Positions 50,155 to 57,498 of a DNA stretch of 64,000 nt are shown piece after piece. Source of the DNA: Nocardia bovistercoris (lineage in GTDB: Bacteria; Actinomycetota; Actinomycetes; Mycobacteriales; Mycobacteriaceae); the NCBI RefSeq assembly GCF_015674855.1, contig NZ_JADMLG010000010.1:248001-312000 (forward strand). Reading direction: 5' to 3'. Positions within the stretch are counted from its first letter, which is position 1; each line of letters begins with the position of its first letter. A program made the position numbers and the translations under genes. Under the pieces are notes generated by a model. That model saw only the letters and a program-made list of their open reading frames with translations, ran no database searches and was not told where the DNA came from.

Positions 50155-50802
50155 TCAGGAGGAGATCGTCTTGGCGAGTCCGTCGAGGATCATGTCCATT
50201 CCGCGTACGGCGTCGTCGTGGGCTCGGACCGAGTCGTCGGCGGTAGCGATGTACATCGCCGCTTCGTCGAGCGCGGCGAGCAGCACGTGTGCCAAGGCGT
50301 CGACCGGAGAGTCGGCCTCCAAGTCGCCTTCGGCGCGGGCTCGGGTGAGCAGTGCCCGCAGGACCGCGATCCCGTGACGGCTCTCGATCTCCCGCCAGCG
50401 TCGGAACCCGAGGACTGCCCGACCGTCGATCAGCAGTATTCGTTGGACGTCGGGGTTCATACAAGCTCGTAGGAATCCGTGCACTTCGGCCTGGATCAGG
50501 TCCAACGCTCTCGCGTCGGCGACTGTGAACTCGTCGACCGCGGCGTTGATCAGTTCCTGCTCGATCTCCAGAACGACTGCTTCGAACAAGGCTTTCTTGT
50601 CGGCGAAGTGGTGATAGAGGGCCCCTCGGGTGCCTACCCCCGCCTCGGTGACGATCTCGGTGGTGGCCGTGTCGTCGAATCCTTTCGTGACGAACAGCTT
50701 TCGGGCGGCGGTGAGCAGGGCTCTCCGTGTGGCCTCTGCCTGAGCCGCGCGACGTGCGGCGGTGGAGGAGGTGTCGGAAGGGGCGTTGTTCACGGTGAGC
50801 AC
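50155..50802 (-). CDS. TetR-family repressor
   Basis: The 215-residue protein has the TetR DNA-binding domain at about residues 22-75 (RRALLTAARKLFVTKGFDDT, then IVTEAGVGTRGALYHHFADK) and an all-helical ligand-binding domain. It is divergent from the propeller/GMC oxidoreductase operon, and a 29-bp palindrome lies 27 bp upstream, so it probably represses that operon and itself. GTG start; an alternative GTG lies three codons later. Confidence 0.9.
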   Translation of the reverse strand: MLTVNNAPSDTSSTAARRAAQAEATRRALLTAARKLFVTKGFDDTATTEIVTEAGVGTRGALYHHFADKKALFEAVVLEIEQELINAAVDEFTVADARALDLIQAEVHGFLRACMNPDVQRILLIDGRAVLGFRRWREIESRHGIAVLRALLTRARAEGDLEADSPVDALAHVLLAALDEAAMYIATADDSVRAHDDAVRGMDMILDGLAKTISS

Positions 50803-50828
50803 TCTATTGCACTCGCGCAGCCGCCCAG

Positions 50829-50857
50829 ATACAGTCGCATGTCACATGCAGCTGTAT
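50829..50857 (+). promoter_or_regulatory. Palindromic operator of the TetR regulator
   Basis: ATACAG-N2-GCATG-N3-CATGC-N2-CTGTAT is an inverted repeat in which 11 of 13 arm positions pair. It lies in the divergent region between the tetR gene and the propeller/GMC operon, 27 bp from the tetR start, where a TetR operator would be expected. Confidence 0.65.
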
Positions 50858-51012
50858 GTGAGGCTTCCCGGCTCTACCGCGAACCCCGAAGGGAATCGAG
50901 CGCCGTCGTGGGGCTTCCGGGCGCGGTCACGCGACAGGCATCGCTTCCACCGTCGGAGTGCTGCCCGCGTGGACGATGCGCTCGACGATGGTCGAGATCA
51001 AAGGGGATCGTT

Positions 51013-52119
51013 GTGAGATCGAGAGTCGCGGCCGCCGTTGTGGTGGTGCTGTCCTGGTGCGGTCTGTTCGGGCCGCCGTCGGCGGTCTCGGCCGCTCGCC
51101 CGCCCGCCGAGCGAGGCCAGGGCTGTGGTCCGCAGGAGCTCAGGACTCGGGGCTATTTCTCCAACCAGGGCGACGGGACGATCTCGGTTGTGGACTTGAC
51201 CACCGATCGCGTCGTGGACACGATCGACGGATTCTCCCATCCCTGGAACGTCAACGTCACCGCTGACGGGTCGGCGCTGTATGTGGACGACGTTCCGGTA
51301 TTCGATCCCGCTCACGCGAGCATCGCTGTGGTGGACGCGTGTTCGCACGCCGTGACGGCCCGGATACCCACGTCGGGGTTGGCCATCGGAGCCGCACCCG
51401 CACACGGGCGCGAGGTGTTCACCGCCGCCTACTTCCGGCGCGAGATCCTGGTGCTGGACACCGATCGCGACGAGGTGAGCCGGACCTTCCACACCACTTC
51501 GGTTCCCACCGGCGTCATCGGTGACGAGGACGGAAAGAGCCTGTGGATCACCGCGTTGCCGAATCTGGTCTACCGCGTCGACCGGGAGACCGGGGCGTCG
51601 ACAGAGAGTAGCCCCCTCCACACCGACGGTCCTGCGCCGCAGCAGATGTCGCTGAGCCCCGACGGTGCCACCCTGGCAGTTGCCGACAGCACGGGAATCT
51701 CGCTCGTGGATACCGCCTCGCATATGGTGCGAACCAGGGTGGTGCTCCCGGGAGAGCTGAGTTCGCCCGCCTACGGCGGCATCAGCCAGGACGGAAAACA
51801 CCTGTGGATGGCGTATTTCAGCGGACAGGTCGCCGTTGTCGACATCGCCGACGGGACGATCCTGCGCATCCATCAGACCGCCGGGTGGGGAATCGGGGTC
51901 ACCTTCTCCCAGGACGGCAGCAAGGTCTACGTCCCGACTACTCCGCCGGGAACGGTAGTGGCGCCGTTGGGCCTCGGGTACGCGATTCCGGCGTTCCTGA
52001 AATCGTGGAAACCGGGCGGGATCGTTCGTGTCTACGACGCGAGGACCTTCGATGAGATCGCGACCATTCCCGCCGGAAACCTGCCGATGGCGGTCGCGAT
52101 TCCCGGAGTGGCCAAGTGA
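51013..52119 (+). CDS. Secreted YVTN-type beta-propeller protein
   Basis: The 368-residue protein starts with a signal peptide (VVVVLSWCGLFGPPSAVSA, cleavage after residue about 27). The mature part has repeated 40-residue blades of the YVTN/surface-layer propeller type (GTISVVDLTTDRVVDTI, ASIAVVDACSHAVTARI, ILVLDTDRDEVSRTF, VRVYDARTFDEIATI). Such proteins are extracellular scaffolds or binding proteins. Start GTG with GGGGAT upstream. Its stop overlaps the GMC oxidoreductase start, so the two products probably work together outside the cell, perhaps as chaperone or electron-acceptor partner. Confidence 0.85.
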   Translation: MRSRVAAAVVVVLSWCGLFGPPSAVSAARPPAERGQGCGPQELRTRGYFSNQGDGTISVVDLTTDRVVDTIDGFSHPWNVNVTADGSALYVDDVPVFDPAHASIAVVDACSHAVTARIPTSGLAIGAAPAHGREVFTAAYFRREILVLDTDRDEVSRTFHTTSVPTGVIGDEDGKSLWITALPNLVYRVDRETGASTESSPLHTDGPAPQQMSLSPDGATLAVADSTGISLVDTASHMVRTRVVLPGELSSPAYGGISQDGKHLWMAYFSGQVAVVDIADGTILRIHQTAGWGIGVTFSQDGSKVYVPTTPPGTVVAPLGLGYAIPAFLKSWKPGGIVRVYDARTFDEIATIPAGNLPMAVAIPGVAK

Positions 52120-53849
52120 CCGCCCCGGGCTCGGAGCTGCGCCGCGAACGCCTGAACGATCTCACGCGCCGTGCTGTCCTGATCGGCGCGGCGCTCGGCA
52201 TCGCGGGCGTCTCGTCCGGCGGGTTCGCGCATGCGCAATCGGCGCTCACCGATGCCCCGATCCGCGAGGTCCGTTGTCGCGCGGTCGTGATCGGTGCGGG
52301 CTTGGCGGGCGCTGTCACCGCATACCGGTTGGCCGAGGCCGGAGTGCGGACCCTGGTACTCGAACGCGGCAGGCGCTGGGACGTCGACCACGCAGGTGAT
52401 ACATTCGCCACCACTCGCACTCTCGATAAACGCGCCTTCTACTCGGCTGACCCGAATTCGAGTCTGTATCAGACGTTTCCGGGTGGTGATACCTTTCCGG
52501 GAATCGTCGAGATCCTGCCCGGTGACGGTTTGGCGGTGGTGTGCGGTGCGGGTGTGGGCGGGGGCACGCTGATCTACGCGGGTGCCACGATCCGGCCCGG
52601 CGAAGCGGTGTTCAGGCAGATGCTGCCCACGATCGACTGGGCCACGATGGACGGCGAATACTACCCACGCGCCGCGCGCCGACTACAGGCCACGCCGATA
52701 CCCGACGATGTTCTGGCACACCCGAATTGGTCCGGCGCGCGGGAATTCATGAGAATCGCCGAAGCCGCCGGAATGACACCCGAGCGAGTCCTACAGACCG
52801 TCGACTGGGACATCGTACGGCAAGAACTCAGCGGGGAGCGGGTGCCCGCGCTGAGCGTCGGCGAGTACCTGCTGGGAGTCAACAGCGGAGCACGTAACTC
52901 CGTCGACAAGACCTATCTGGCGCAAGCCGAACGGACCGGCAACGTCGTCGTCGCCCCACTGCACCGGGTCCTGAGCATCGAAACCGACCCGGGCACCGGC
53001 CGATTCGGACTCGATGTGGAACGCGTCACCGACTCGGGCTCGCCTGTCGAGTACCTGCACGTCGTCGCCGACGCGGTGTTCTGCGCGGCAGGATCGGCCG
53101 GGACCTCCAAACTCCTCGTCGCCGCCCGCGAAACCGGCGCGCTGGCGAATCTCAACGACGAGGTCGGCCGGTACTGGGGCGGCAACGGCGACGAAGGCTG
53201 GGCGCAGCTCATGACCGTGAAGGCCACGGCGGGGACTCAGGGGGGCGGGATCAGTGTCGCGATCCGCGACGACGACAACCCGTCGGCTCCGGTCACACTC
53301 GAAAACACGGCACTGCCGCTACCTGCCGACCTCCATCTGCTGGGCATGCTCGGCATGAGCGTGTGCCCAGCCGTGGGCGAATTCCGCTACGACCCGTCCA
53401 CCGGCCAGGTCACCCCGCACTGGCCACCCGACATCCAAGCAGCCGACCGGGCAGCCACACGCGACCTGATCCGAAGAATCGCCGCCGGATCCGACGCCGC
53501 CGGTGCGGAACTGGCCACCGCCATCGACCACGCGATCAGCTCGCTCGCCGATCGACCCGGCGTGCCCACCCAGGCCCGCGGACTCCTGCACCTACTGACC
53601 GGTGTCCCGACCGATTCGGTCAACGTCGGCCCCCTGGTTCCCTTCACCGGCCATCCCCTCGGCGGCGCCACCCTCGACACCGCCTGCGACAACCACGGGC
53701 GAGTCCACGGCCACCGAGGTCTCTACGTCACCGACGCGGCACTCATCCCCGGATCCACCGGTGCCTGCAACCCCAGCTGGACCATCGCCGCACTCGCCGA
53801 GCGATGCCTCGACACCATCATCGACCAAGACATTGACACCGTCTTCTGA
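52116..53849 (+). CDS. Tat-exported GMC oxidoreductase, cholesterol-oxidase-like
   Basis: The 577-residue protein has a twin-arginine signal (LTRRAVLIGAALGIAG, residues 16-31; cleavage after AHA-40), an FAD-binding VVIGAGLAG at 57-65, and the C-terminal GMC signature HPLGGATLDTACDNHGRV followed by GLYVTDAALIPGSTGACNPS and ALAER. This end is like class I cholesterol oxidases of actinomycetes, where the His and Asn act in sterol oxidation. Oxidation of a secondary alcohol, maybe a sterol, is therefore likely, with FAD loaded before Tat export. It overlaps the propeller gene and is probably controlled by the adjacent TetR. Confidence 0.85.
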   Translation: MTAPGSELRRERLNDLTRRAVLIGAALGIAGVSSGGFAHAQSALTDAPIREVRCRAVVIGAGLAGAVTAYRLAEAGVRTLVLERGRRWDVDHAGDTFATTRTLDKRAFYSADPNSSLYQTFPGGDTFPGIVEILPGDGLAVVCGAGVGGGTLIYAGATIRPGEAVFRQMLPTIDWATMDGEYYPRAARRLQATPIPDDVLAHPNWSGAREFMRIAEAAGMTPERVLQTVDWDIVRQELSGERVPALSVGEYLLGVNSGARNSVDKTYLAQAERTGNVVVAPLHRVLSIETDPGTGRFGLDVERVTDSGSPVEYLHVVADAVFCAAGSAGTSKLLVAARETGALANLNDEVGRYWGGNGDEGWAQLMTVKATAGTQGGGISVAIRDDDNPSAPVTLENTALPLPADLHLLGMLGMSVCPAVGEFRYDPSTGQVTPHWPPDIQAADRAATRDLIRRIAAGSDAAGAELATAIDHAISSLADRPGVPTQARGLLHLLTGVPTDSVNVGPLVPFTGHPLGGATLDTACDNHGRVHGHRGLYVTDAALIPGSTGACNPSWTIAALAERCLDTIIDQDIDTVF

Positions 53850-53972
53850 CAGCACGGTCGCATACCGGAGCTAACGCGCGTTCCTATTCGGCAGGACCTT
53901 GCTCACGCACGCCGCCGGATTGGTCGGTCTGAACGCAGGTTCGAACCAGGGGGAACGAGTCAGGCGTCGATC

Positions 53973-54209
53973 GTGTGCGGGCATGAGACGAGCCCGGACA
54001 CCGGACGCGCGGGCCTGGTCACTCAACTCGCCACCACGACCATCCGAACCCCGCCGACCCGGCGCATCACCCGTGACGAGATCCGTCGACTGGTGGATGG
54101 TTTGGGCGGGCAACTGGCGATCCTGCGCGCCGCCGACCCCGGCGGCAAACTCGAGGTGCCCGGGAACTCGGCCTGAAACTGAATTACAACAACAAAACCA
54201 ACAGGTCAC
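53973..54209 (+). pseudogene. Serine-recombinase C-terminal remnant, left of IS
   Basis: The frame encodes ITRDEIRRLVDGLGGQLAIL..., closely like the C-terminal ELERMVDGLGDIGEVL region of the recombinase at 57479-59224. A one-base shift near 54158 is needed to continue as ELGLKLNYNNKTNR. The catalytic domain is absent and the IS cuts the tail at 54209. Confidence 0.65.
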
Positions 54210-54248
54210 GTGAGGTTCCCCCAAGGCCGGGTAGTTAGTGTTTTCGCT
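54210..54248 (+). repeat. IS left terminal inverted repeat
   Basis: The 39 bases match exactly the reverse complement of 55986-56024. Confidence 0.95.
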
Positions 54249-54250
54249 TG

Positions 54251-55891
54251 TCATGCAAGGGGTTCGGGTGACCAGGTGGTGGCGCTGTAGATGCCTGGTC
54301 CGAGTTTGTGGATGAGGCCGTCGGCGGCCCATCGGGTCAGTTGTCTGTACATGGTGTTGAGGGTGATGTCGCCGAAGTGTGCGGCGATGTCACGGGCTCG
54401 CCACAAGCGGGTGGGGTCGGTGGTGAGCAGGGTCAGGATGCGGTGGCGTCGGCGCTGGTCGGGAGCGGTGCGGCTGCCGTGGCGGGACGTGGTCGGGAGC
54501 GGGAGTTGTTCGGTGTCGGGCACGACGATGGCGAGGTCGAGATCAGTGACGGTACGACTGGTGTCGGGGCGTCCGTCGTCGAGGCGTTCGTGGTAACGCG
54601 ACATCGGTGATTTGACCTTGCGGGTGCTGAGGCGTTGGCGGCGTGGTGGCAGCAGGTGTCCCAGGATCCGGGCACCGATCCGCCCGAGAAGGCCGCTTCC
54701 GGTGCCGGCGGGGACGACCCCGCCCGCCGTGAGGACCTGGTCACGGGCGGTGTGGAAGGCGATGGTGAAGCTGCATCGGTCCGGGTCGGTGCCCGGACGG
54801 GATTCGGCGGCGTCGACCATCACCGTGCGCAGTACCTGGTAGAGGCTCAGCAGTGCCCACATTTCCTGTTCGACACCGACCGGGTCTCCCGAGCGCAGGA
54901 TTCGTCCGGCCATGATCGTGTGGCGCAGCGCGTAGTAGGCGGATTCGTGTTCGGACCGCTGGTGATAGAGACCCACCAGCGTCGCCGCCGGGTAGCGGCG
55001 GGCGTCGGTCAGGGTTGTCACCAGGCGGTAGTCGGCGGTGAACACGGTGCCGTCGATACAGGTCACGGTGATCCGGGCGTCGATGACACGTACCGGGATC
55101 CCGGCGATGACCGCCAGATACGAGCCGTCGCCCAGGCGGGTCAGGACCGGGATGCGCCGGTTGGCGCGCGAGCGACCCAACACTTCGGCGCCAGTCGCGC
55201 GGACCTCGACCAGGAAGTCGTTGCTGTCGAATCCCCTGTCCCACAACACCAGCATGTCCGGGCGCAATAGATGCAGAAGCTTGCGCGCGTAACCGGTCTC
55301 GCCCGGATCGGTGGGCCCGAACACCGCCCCGATCACCGCGCGGGTTCCGGTCTCCACCAGCGTCATCAATGCCGGCATCGGGTAGGGGTAATAGGCGGTG
55401 GCACGCAACCAGGACCGGTTGCGGGCGGTGGCGGGCACTTTCTGGGAGGTGCAGCCATCGAAGGACACCATCCGATACCTCCCGAACCGAACACCGGGAG
55501 TCGAGGGCTGCGCCAACGGCCCGGACAACACGTCGAACAACATCCGCATCGGCGCGACTCCCACCCGACGACGCAAGTCCCGCAATGCTTTCGCGGTCGG
55601 AGCGGACACGGGTATCCCGGTCAGCGAGGCCGTCAGTTTGTCCCAGACCGACCGATAACCCACCTCGGGAAACAAACACATCGCCAGCAGGAAATAGACC
55701 CCGACCCGAGACGGGAGATCACGCAACCGGCGCTGGGTCGACCGGGTCTCGGCGAGGACCGCGTCGACGAGTTCGAAGGGCACCACCGCGGTCAACTCGC
55801 CCAGATGACCGGGTGCGAACCGGCCCGCGGCCACGGTCACCGACCGGGTGATCGTCGCCAACACGGGAGACGGGGGAGAATGAAACGGCAA
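54251..55891 (-). CDS. IS4-family transposase with C-terminal winged helix
   Basis: The 546-residue protein has an IS4 transposase N-terminal domain (residues about 12-105) and a DDE core: Asp145 in SFDGCTSQ, Asp218 in LVLWDRGF, Glu316 in YHQRSEHESAYY, the IS4 Y-R-E signature with Arg in place of the final Lys. After residue 460 comes a winged-helix-like extension (RRHRILTLLTTDPTRLWRAR, then LNTMYRQLTRWAADGLIHKL) not needed in most IS4 enzymes. TTG start, preceded by GAGGAG. The catalytic residues are intact, so the element may be active. Confidence 0.9.
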   Translation of the reverse strand: MPFHSPPSPVLATITRSVTVAAGRFAPGHLGELTAVVPFELVDAVLAETRSTQRRLRDLPSRVGVYFLLAMCLFPEVGYRSVWDKLTASLTGIPVSAPTAKALRDLRRRVGVAPMRMLFDVLSGPLAQPSTPGVRFGRYRMVSFDGCTSQKVPATARNRSWLRATAYYPYPMPALMTLVETGTRAVIGAVFGPTDPGETGYARKLLHLLRPDMLVLWDRGFDSNDFLVEVRATGAEVLGRSRANRRIPVLTRLGDGSYLAVIAGIPVRVIDARITVTCIDGTVFTADYRLVTTLTDARRYPAATLVGLYHQRSEHESAYYALRHTIMAGRILRSGDPVGVEQEMWALLSLYQVLRTVMVDAAESRPGTDPDRCSFTIAFHTARDQVLTAGGVVPAGTGSGLLGRIGARILGHLLPPRRQRLSTRKVKSPMSRYHERLDDGRPDTSRTVTDLDLAIVVPDTEQLPLPTTSRHGSRTAPDQRRRHRILTLLTTDPTRLWRARDIAAHFGDITLNTMYRQLTRWAADGLIHKLGPGIYSATTWSPEPLA

Positions 55892-55985
55892 CGGAGCTCC
55901 TCGGCGCAGGGGTGTCTTGGTCGACTACCTGAACCAACGAGCTCCGTTGCCCTATACCCGAAATCCTCAAACTGCTTGCGCCACC

Positions 55986-56024
55986 AGCGAAAACACTAAC
56001 TACCCGGCCTTGGGGGAACCTCAC
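55986..56024 (-). repeat. IS right terminal inverted repeat
   Basis: The 39 bases match exactly the reverse complement of 54210-54248. The match stops at the inner border, where only scattered bases agree. Confidence 0.95.
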
Positions 56025-56434
56025 AGCTGGCCCGGATCGAAGTTCGCCTGGAGGCCAGCTTGCTCAGCATCGAGGTCGCTGAGAACAACTTGCGCACCGC
56101 GCTCGACTACGCCAGCAACTGCCATGCGGGCTACCTGGAAGCGAGTCACCCCGTCCGTCGCCTGTTCAACCAAGCGTTTTTCGAGAAGGTCTACCTCGAA
56201 CAGGACCATGTTCGGATCGAGCTGGCCGAACCGTTCAAGACTCTGCTGGGTGGTGAACTGATCGCCGCCAGCGTAAGCGATATCGAGAATGTTCGAGCAG
56301 ATCAGGCCGACGGTACCGCCCCGGACGACCAGCGAGTGACTGCGGACGGCGTGGAGCTGATGGAGATCATCCGGAGGCGCCCAGATACCAACAAACCCAC
56401 ACCGGTGGATGCGGGTTTGAAAGGTAATAAGCTG
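56025..56434 (+). pseudogene. Serine-recombinase C-terminal remnant, right of IS
   Basis: The open frame reads QLARIEVRLEASLLSIEVAE and on to RRLFNQAFFEKVYLEQDHVR and ELAEPFKTLL, which is typical of the last 120 residues of actinobacterial large serine recombinases. The frame then enters the inverted tRNA-Leu. If 54210-56024 is removed, the frame joins the left remnant. The two remnants nevertheless look like ends of different recombinases, so a deletion next to the IS is likely. Confidence 0.7.
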
Positions 56435-56525
56435 GTGTCCGGAGGGGGACTTGAACCCCCACGCCCGATAAAGGGCACTAGCACCTCAAGCTAGCGCGTC
56501 TGCCATTCCGCCACCCGGACCGGTG
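56435..56525. repeat. Left arm of 91-bp inverted repeat (tRNA-Leu)
   Basis: These 91 bases are the exact reverse complement of 57408-57498. The repeat covers the tRNA gene plus five bases before it and one after it, so the two tRNA genes are inverted copies. Confidence 0.92.
56436..56520 (-). tRNA. tRNA-Leu(GAG), copy 1
   Basis: The reverse complement folds as an 85-nt class II tRNA: acceptor GTCCGGG/TCCGGAC, anticodon loop TTGAGGT with anticodon GAG, long variable arm (GCCCTTTATCGGGC) and T-loop GTTCAAG. The 3' CCA is encoded (56433-56435 as TGG on the plus strand). It is identical to copy 2 over the whole body and converges with a recombinase remnant. Confidence 0.95.
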
Positions 56526-56537
56526 TGCTCAGCAAGA

Positions 56538-57029
56538 TTAACGGATATGCAGGCTGGGACCAAATCCCGGTACAAACGCCAGGTAAGAGGCGTTTCCGAC
56601 CATGCAGGGCCAGTTCACCGTGAACCCGCCGTGCACGGTCGGAAAGCCGATCAAGGGGTGCCACGCCAGCACGGCATGCTCGGTGGCCGCACTGGCATCG
56701 ATCAAAGCGCACACGATCGCATCGAGTCCCGTTTGCGGAAAGCCCTGGCATTGGTCTTGCAGCCGCAAGCGTCCACGGTTCGGCCTAGAGCGGGCCGCCG
56801 CGCCGCGGCTAGCAGGCGGCCCGGGGGCAGCGCCGGTCAGGTTGGCGCGGTGATTGCTCGCCAGGTCGGCGACTGTCGGATCGCAGATCTCCCGCACCGG
56901 CCACATGGTCGAGTAACGCTGCGGGGACGACCTCGCTCCCGCCGCGACCAAGCTCCCGAGCGCATGCATGGCGGATGCATCTCCGACCTGCAACCGGGGC
57001 ACGTGATGGCGCGAAGAGATCGGGCTCAT
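56538..57029 (-). CDS. Possible hypothetical protein in tRNA spacer
   Basis: The 163-residue frame has a protein-like C-terminal half (GLDAIVCALIDASAATEHAV, then AWHPLIGFPTVHGG) but an Arg/Pro-rich N-terminal half typical of shadow frames. It starts at the overlapping ATGA of the 67-residue frame. It may be a relic. Confidence 0.25.
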   Translation of the reverse strand: MSPISSRHHVPRLQVGDASAMHALGSLVAAGARSSPQRYSTMWPVREICDPTVADLASNHRANLTGAAPGPPASRGAAARSRPNRGRLRLQDQCQGFPQTGLDAIVCALIDASAATEHAVLAWHPLIGFPTVHGGFTVNWPCMVGNASYLAFVPGFGPSLHIR

Positions 57030-57229
57030 GCTTCCGCGGTATCGACTCCGCCATGGCCGCGCGGCGGCAAACGGAAGGTGCCCGGCCCCCTCGGATTCGC
57101 CACAGCGCGGCCCGCGCCACTGAATTGCACCGAGGCCCGTCCGGCGTACCCGAGAAGCTGTTCGCCCAGCACCCGCGCGACCAGTACGAGGACGCTATCC
57201 TCATCCTCGGGATCTCCTCGAGCTTCCAC
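57026..57229 (-). CDS. Possible small hypothetical protein
   Basis: The 67-residue frame (GTG start) reads DSVLVLVARVLGEQLLGYAG with a Gly/Arg-rich tail. Its stop overlaps the ATG of a 163-residue frame. Nothing about it is recognised, and it may be a decayed coding segment in the tRNA spacer. Confidence 0.25.
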   Translation of the reverse strand: MEARGDPEDEDSVLVLVARVLGEQLLGYAGRASVQFSGAGRAVANPRGPGTFRLPPRGHGGVDTAEA

Positions 57230-57407
57230 CTCGCGTTGAATGCGAACCGACAGAATATGATTCGGCCCGCCATCGTGTCGTTGCCCGGCTCGGCGACGGG
57301 GCCGGCGCGATCGGTTAACCCGCGATTGGCGCTCGACCGCGTTCTGTGTCTAAGATTTGAACTCGCCGGTGACACTGCGAAGTCCGTAGCGGCACAGAGG
57401 AACCCAT

Positions 57408-57498
57408 CACCGGTCCGGGTGGCGGAATGGCAGACGCGCTAGCTTGAGGTGCTAGTGCCCTTTATCGGGCGTGGGGGTTCAAGTCCCCCTCCGGACAC
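57408..57498. repeat. Right arm of 91-bp inverted repeat (tRNA-Leu)
   Basis: Exact reverse complement of 56435-56525. The arms diverge immediately outside, at CAC-A here against CAC-C in the other copy. Confidence 0.92.
57413..57497 (+). tRNA. tRNA-Leu(GAG), copy 2
   Basis: The same 85-nt class II tRNA as copy 1. Here the bases after the discriminator A are CAC, so CCA is not encoded. Its 3' end overlaps the last 19 bases of the serine-recombinase gene on the opposite strand, the usual arrangement of an element integrated at a tRNA 3' end. Confidence 0.95.

Larger units (their letters stand above)
54210..56024 (-). mobile_element. IS4-family insertion sequence
   Basis: The element is bounded by perfect 39-bp terminal inverted repeats (54210-54248 and 55986-56024, outer end GTGAGGTTCCCCCAAGGCCG). 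It holds one transposase gene. TCAC stands just outside the left end (54206-54209) and also forms the last four bases of the right repeat, so a 4-bp target duplication is possible but not clear. It sits inside serine-recombinase remnants. Confidence 0.93.
56521..57412. other. Spacer between the two inverted tRNA-Leu genes
   Basis: This 892-bp segment lies upstream of both tRNA genes and must hold their promoters. No gene is convincing. Two minus-strand frames, 57026-57229 (67 residues, GTG start) and 56538-57029 (163 residues), overlap by ATGA and are the most protein-like, but no family is recognised. Confidence 0.5.

Noticed and set aside
50479..51012. Long N-terminal extension of the propeller gene frame.
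   Set aside because: It crosses the tetR gene and the operator; the signal peptide and ribosome site place the start at 51013.
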